NCBI GenBank assembly: GCA_963662175.1
Contig: OY759216.1
Location: forward strand, 36,659,087-36,723,086
From: Aradus depressus
Lineage: Eukaryota > Arthropoda > Insecta > Hemiptera > Aradidae
Direction of reading: 5' to 3'
DNA: 64,000 nucleotides
The notes under the pieces were generated by a model. The model ran no database searches, was not told the DNA's origin, and saw only the letters and a list, made by a program, of their open reading frames with translations. The translations under genes were made by a program, and so were the position numbers. This document shows, piece after piece, positions 63,262 to 64,000 of the stretch (the stretch's first letter is position 1; each line of letters opens with the position of its first letter).

Positions 63262-63425
63262 GTTTTCGCTCTCCCTCCAAATCAAATTCGCTAAAACCAA
63301 TAGTTGACTTGCATAAGGGCTTCCGAAACCTTATACTAAATTTTGTGTTCTTACATTCATTACATCGGCAGTTAATGTTTTGTCCCGCTCATCTACTCCC
63401 ATTCATCTGGAAATTACTAGCTGTA
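63262..63425 (+). repeat. Family R, middle part
   Basis: GTTTTCGCTCTCCCTCCAAA, CAATAGTTGACTTGCATAAG, ACTAAATTTTGTGTTCTTAC and ATTCATTACATCGGCAGTTA. Resumes at 63560-63640. Confidence 0.78.
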
Positions 63426-63436
63426 TAACCTAATAG

Positions 63437-63512
63437 AGGTTAGGTTTTATAACATGCCTGGGCTTTAACTACGAGGTCACTACTACCAGAGCGCTCTTTC
63501 GTCAAACTGGTC
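63437..63512 (-). mobile_element. SINE-A, 3' end only
   Basis: GAGGTTAGGTTTTATAACAT, GCCTGGGCTTTAACTACGAG and ACCAGAGCGCTCTTTCGTC. It sits between two parts of a family R copy. Confidence 0.85.
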
Positions 63513-63559
63513 GTCGAAACTAAACATAAAATGTCATGTCAACACTTTAATTAAATTCT

Positions 63560-63640
63560 ACTAATCCCCTCCATATCTTTGCCTGATTTGACTCAAAATC
63601 AATAGATGTCGTCCTTAGAGGCTTCCGGATAACATAATAA
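63560..63640 (+). repeat. Family R, continuation
   Basis: GATTTGACTCAAAATCAATA GATGTCGTCCTTAGAGGCTT matches the internal block of other copies. Confidence 0.7.
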
Positions 63641-63642
63641 TA

Positions 63643-63700
63643 ATACATTTATTTCCGTTAAACCAATACATGGTAATAGGATACGTCAAAATAATTTATA
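63643..63700 (-). mobile_element. LINE 3' end with (TAA)n tail
   Basis: Reverse strand GACGTATCCTATTACCATGT, ATTGGTTTAACGGAAATAAA TGTATTATTATTATG, the same terminus as at 27653-27715. Confidence 0.7.
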
Positions 63701-63763
63701 CATTAAGATAGCTTATAAATTAGATTTAAAATTACTTGAGTCTAACACACGTATAATTAGTAG

Positions 63764-63900
63764 CATTTTTTTTTTGTTTTTACGTGGGTTGGTGAAAATC
63801 ACATAGACACCTGGAGCCTCCATAGCTCCGAAGTAGTGTGCGGCTCTAACTCCACTAAAAACACCTCCCTGGCAACAACTGAGCGGGCCCAACAAGTTGT
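63764..63900 (-). mobile_element. Possible LINE 3' UTR fragment, GC-richer
   Basis: A T run at 63765-63773, then GGTTGGTGAAAATCACATAG, CACCTGGAGCCTCCATAGCT and CACTAAAAACACCTCCCTGG. The poly(A) end on the minus strand and its composition suggest a retroelement 3' end, perhaps R1-like. No coding sequence confirms it. Confidence 0.4.
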
Positions 63901-64000
63901 TCTTCTTTCATAATATTATGTAGTACTCGTAATAACAAAACTATTAAACAAAGTAAAATGAAATAAATAAAAGCTGAATAAATAAATATTTAAAAATATA
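63901..64000. other. AT-rich end of window
   Basis: Nothing recognised. Confidence 0.5.

Overview
This window reads as repeat-dominated nuclear DNA of an animal, most likely an arthropod. It is AT-rich and full of poly(A) and poly(T) tracts. No conserved host gene, rRNA gene, functional tRNA gene or CRISPR array could be recognised. The arthropod inference rests on the mixture of Jockey-, R1- and RTE-like non-LTR retrotransposons, Penelope-like elements, tRNA-derived SINEs and a SINE 3' tail matching the arthropod telomere motif. Species cannot be assigned from the sequence alone.

Coding capacity is almost entirely transposon-derived. The best-preserved element is a 5'-truncated Jockey-type LINE at 20747-22495, with an open reverse-transcriptase frame, a poly(A) tail and a perfect 12-bp target-site duplication. 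A close relative sits at 8426-9470, and at least seven further Jockey remnants are scattered on both strands (13855, 17050, 27118, 33613, 35360, 52643, 56199). An R1-clade LINE (18744-19831, minus) lies inside a 131-bp satellite. A deleted relative (45684-45988) lies inside a pogo-like DNA transposon. An RTE-like LINE (47500-48082) interrupts another repeat. Two Penelope-like fragments (12537-13287 plus, 53036-53275 minus) carry GIY-YIG endonuclease residues.

Two tRNA-derived SINE families account for many insertions: SINE-A (about 330-350 bp, box A and box B, 3' tail CCTAA or AATAACTAA) and SINE-B (about 200 bp, Leu/Ser-like tRNA head, poly(A)). A third abundant family, called R here, has repeated internal blocks and a hairpin terminus (CTTCCCC ... 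GGGGAAG). It appears in more than twenty places.

The most unusual layer is a set of palindromic or inverted-repeat elements: 61371-61594 is perfect, 16098-16336 nearly so, and others lie at 4003, 13730, 28066, 30581, 42882 and 49865. Most carry a shared core, CTGANGAT-stem-CGAAA, whose short stem changes on both sides together. This resembles the 3' region of the Penelope-like element at 13672-13700 and recalls hammerhead-ribozyme motifs, but the fit is imperfect.

Layout: 1-12500 SINEs, family R, the first Jockey copy, and 42-bp minisatellite; 12500-18300 Penelope fragment, palindromes, SINE-A; 18300-22500 satellite with R1 LINE, 51-bp minisatellite, best Jockey; 22500-31500 family R in inverted arrangements, SINE-A, Jockey; 31500-45600 old LINE remnants, SINE-B, long inverted repeats; 45600-54100 pogo-like element, RTE LINE, full SINE-A copies, Penelope fragment; 54100-64000 old LINEs, dimeric SINE-A, MITE candidate, perfect palindrome, and an inverted copy of 32641-33040.
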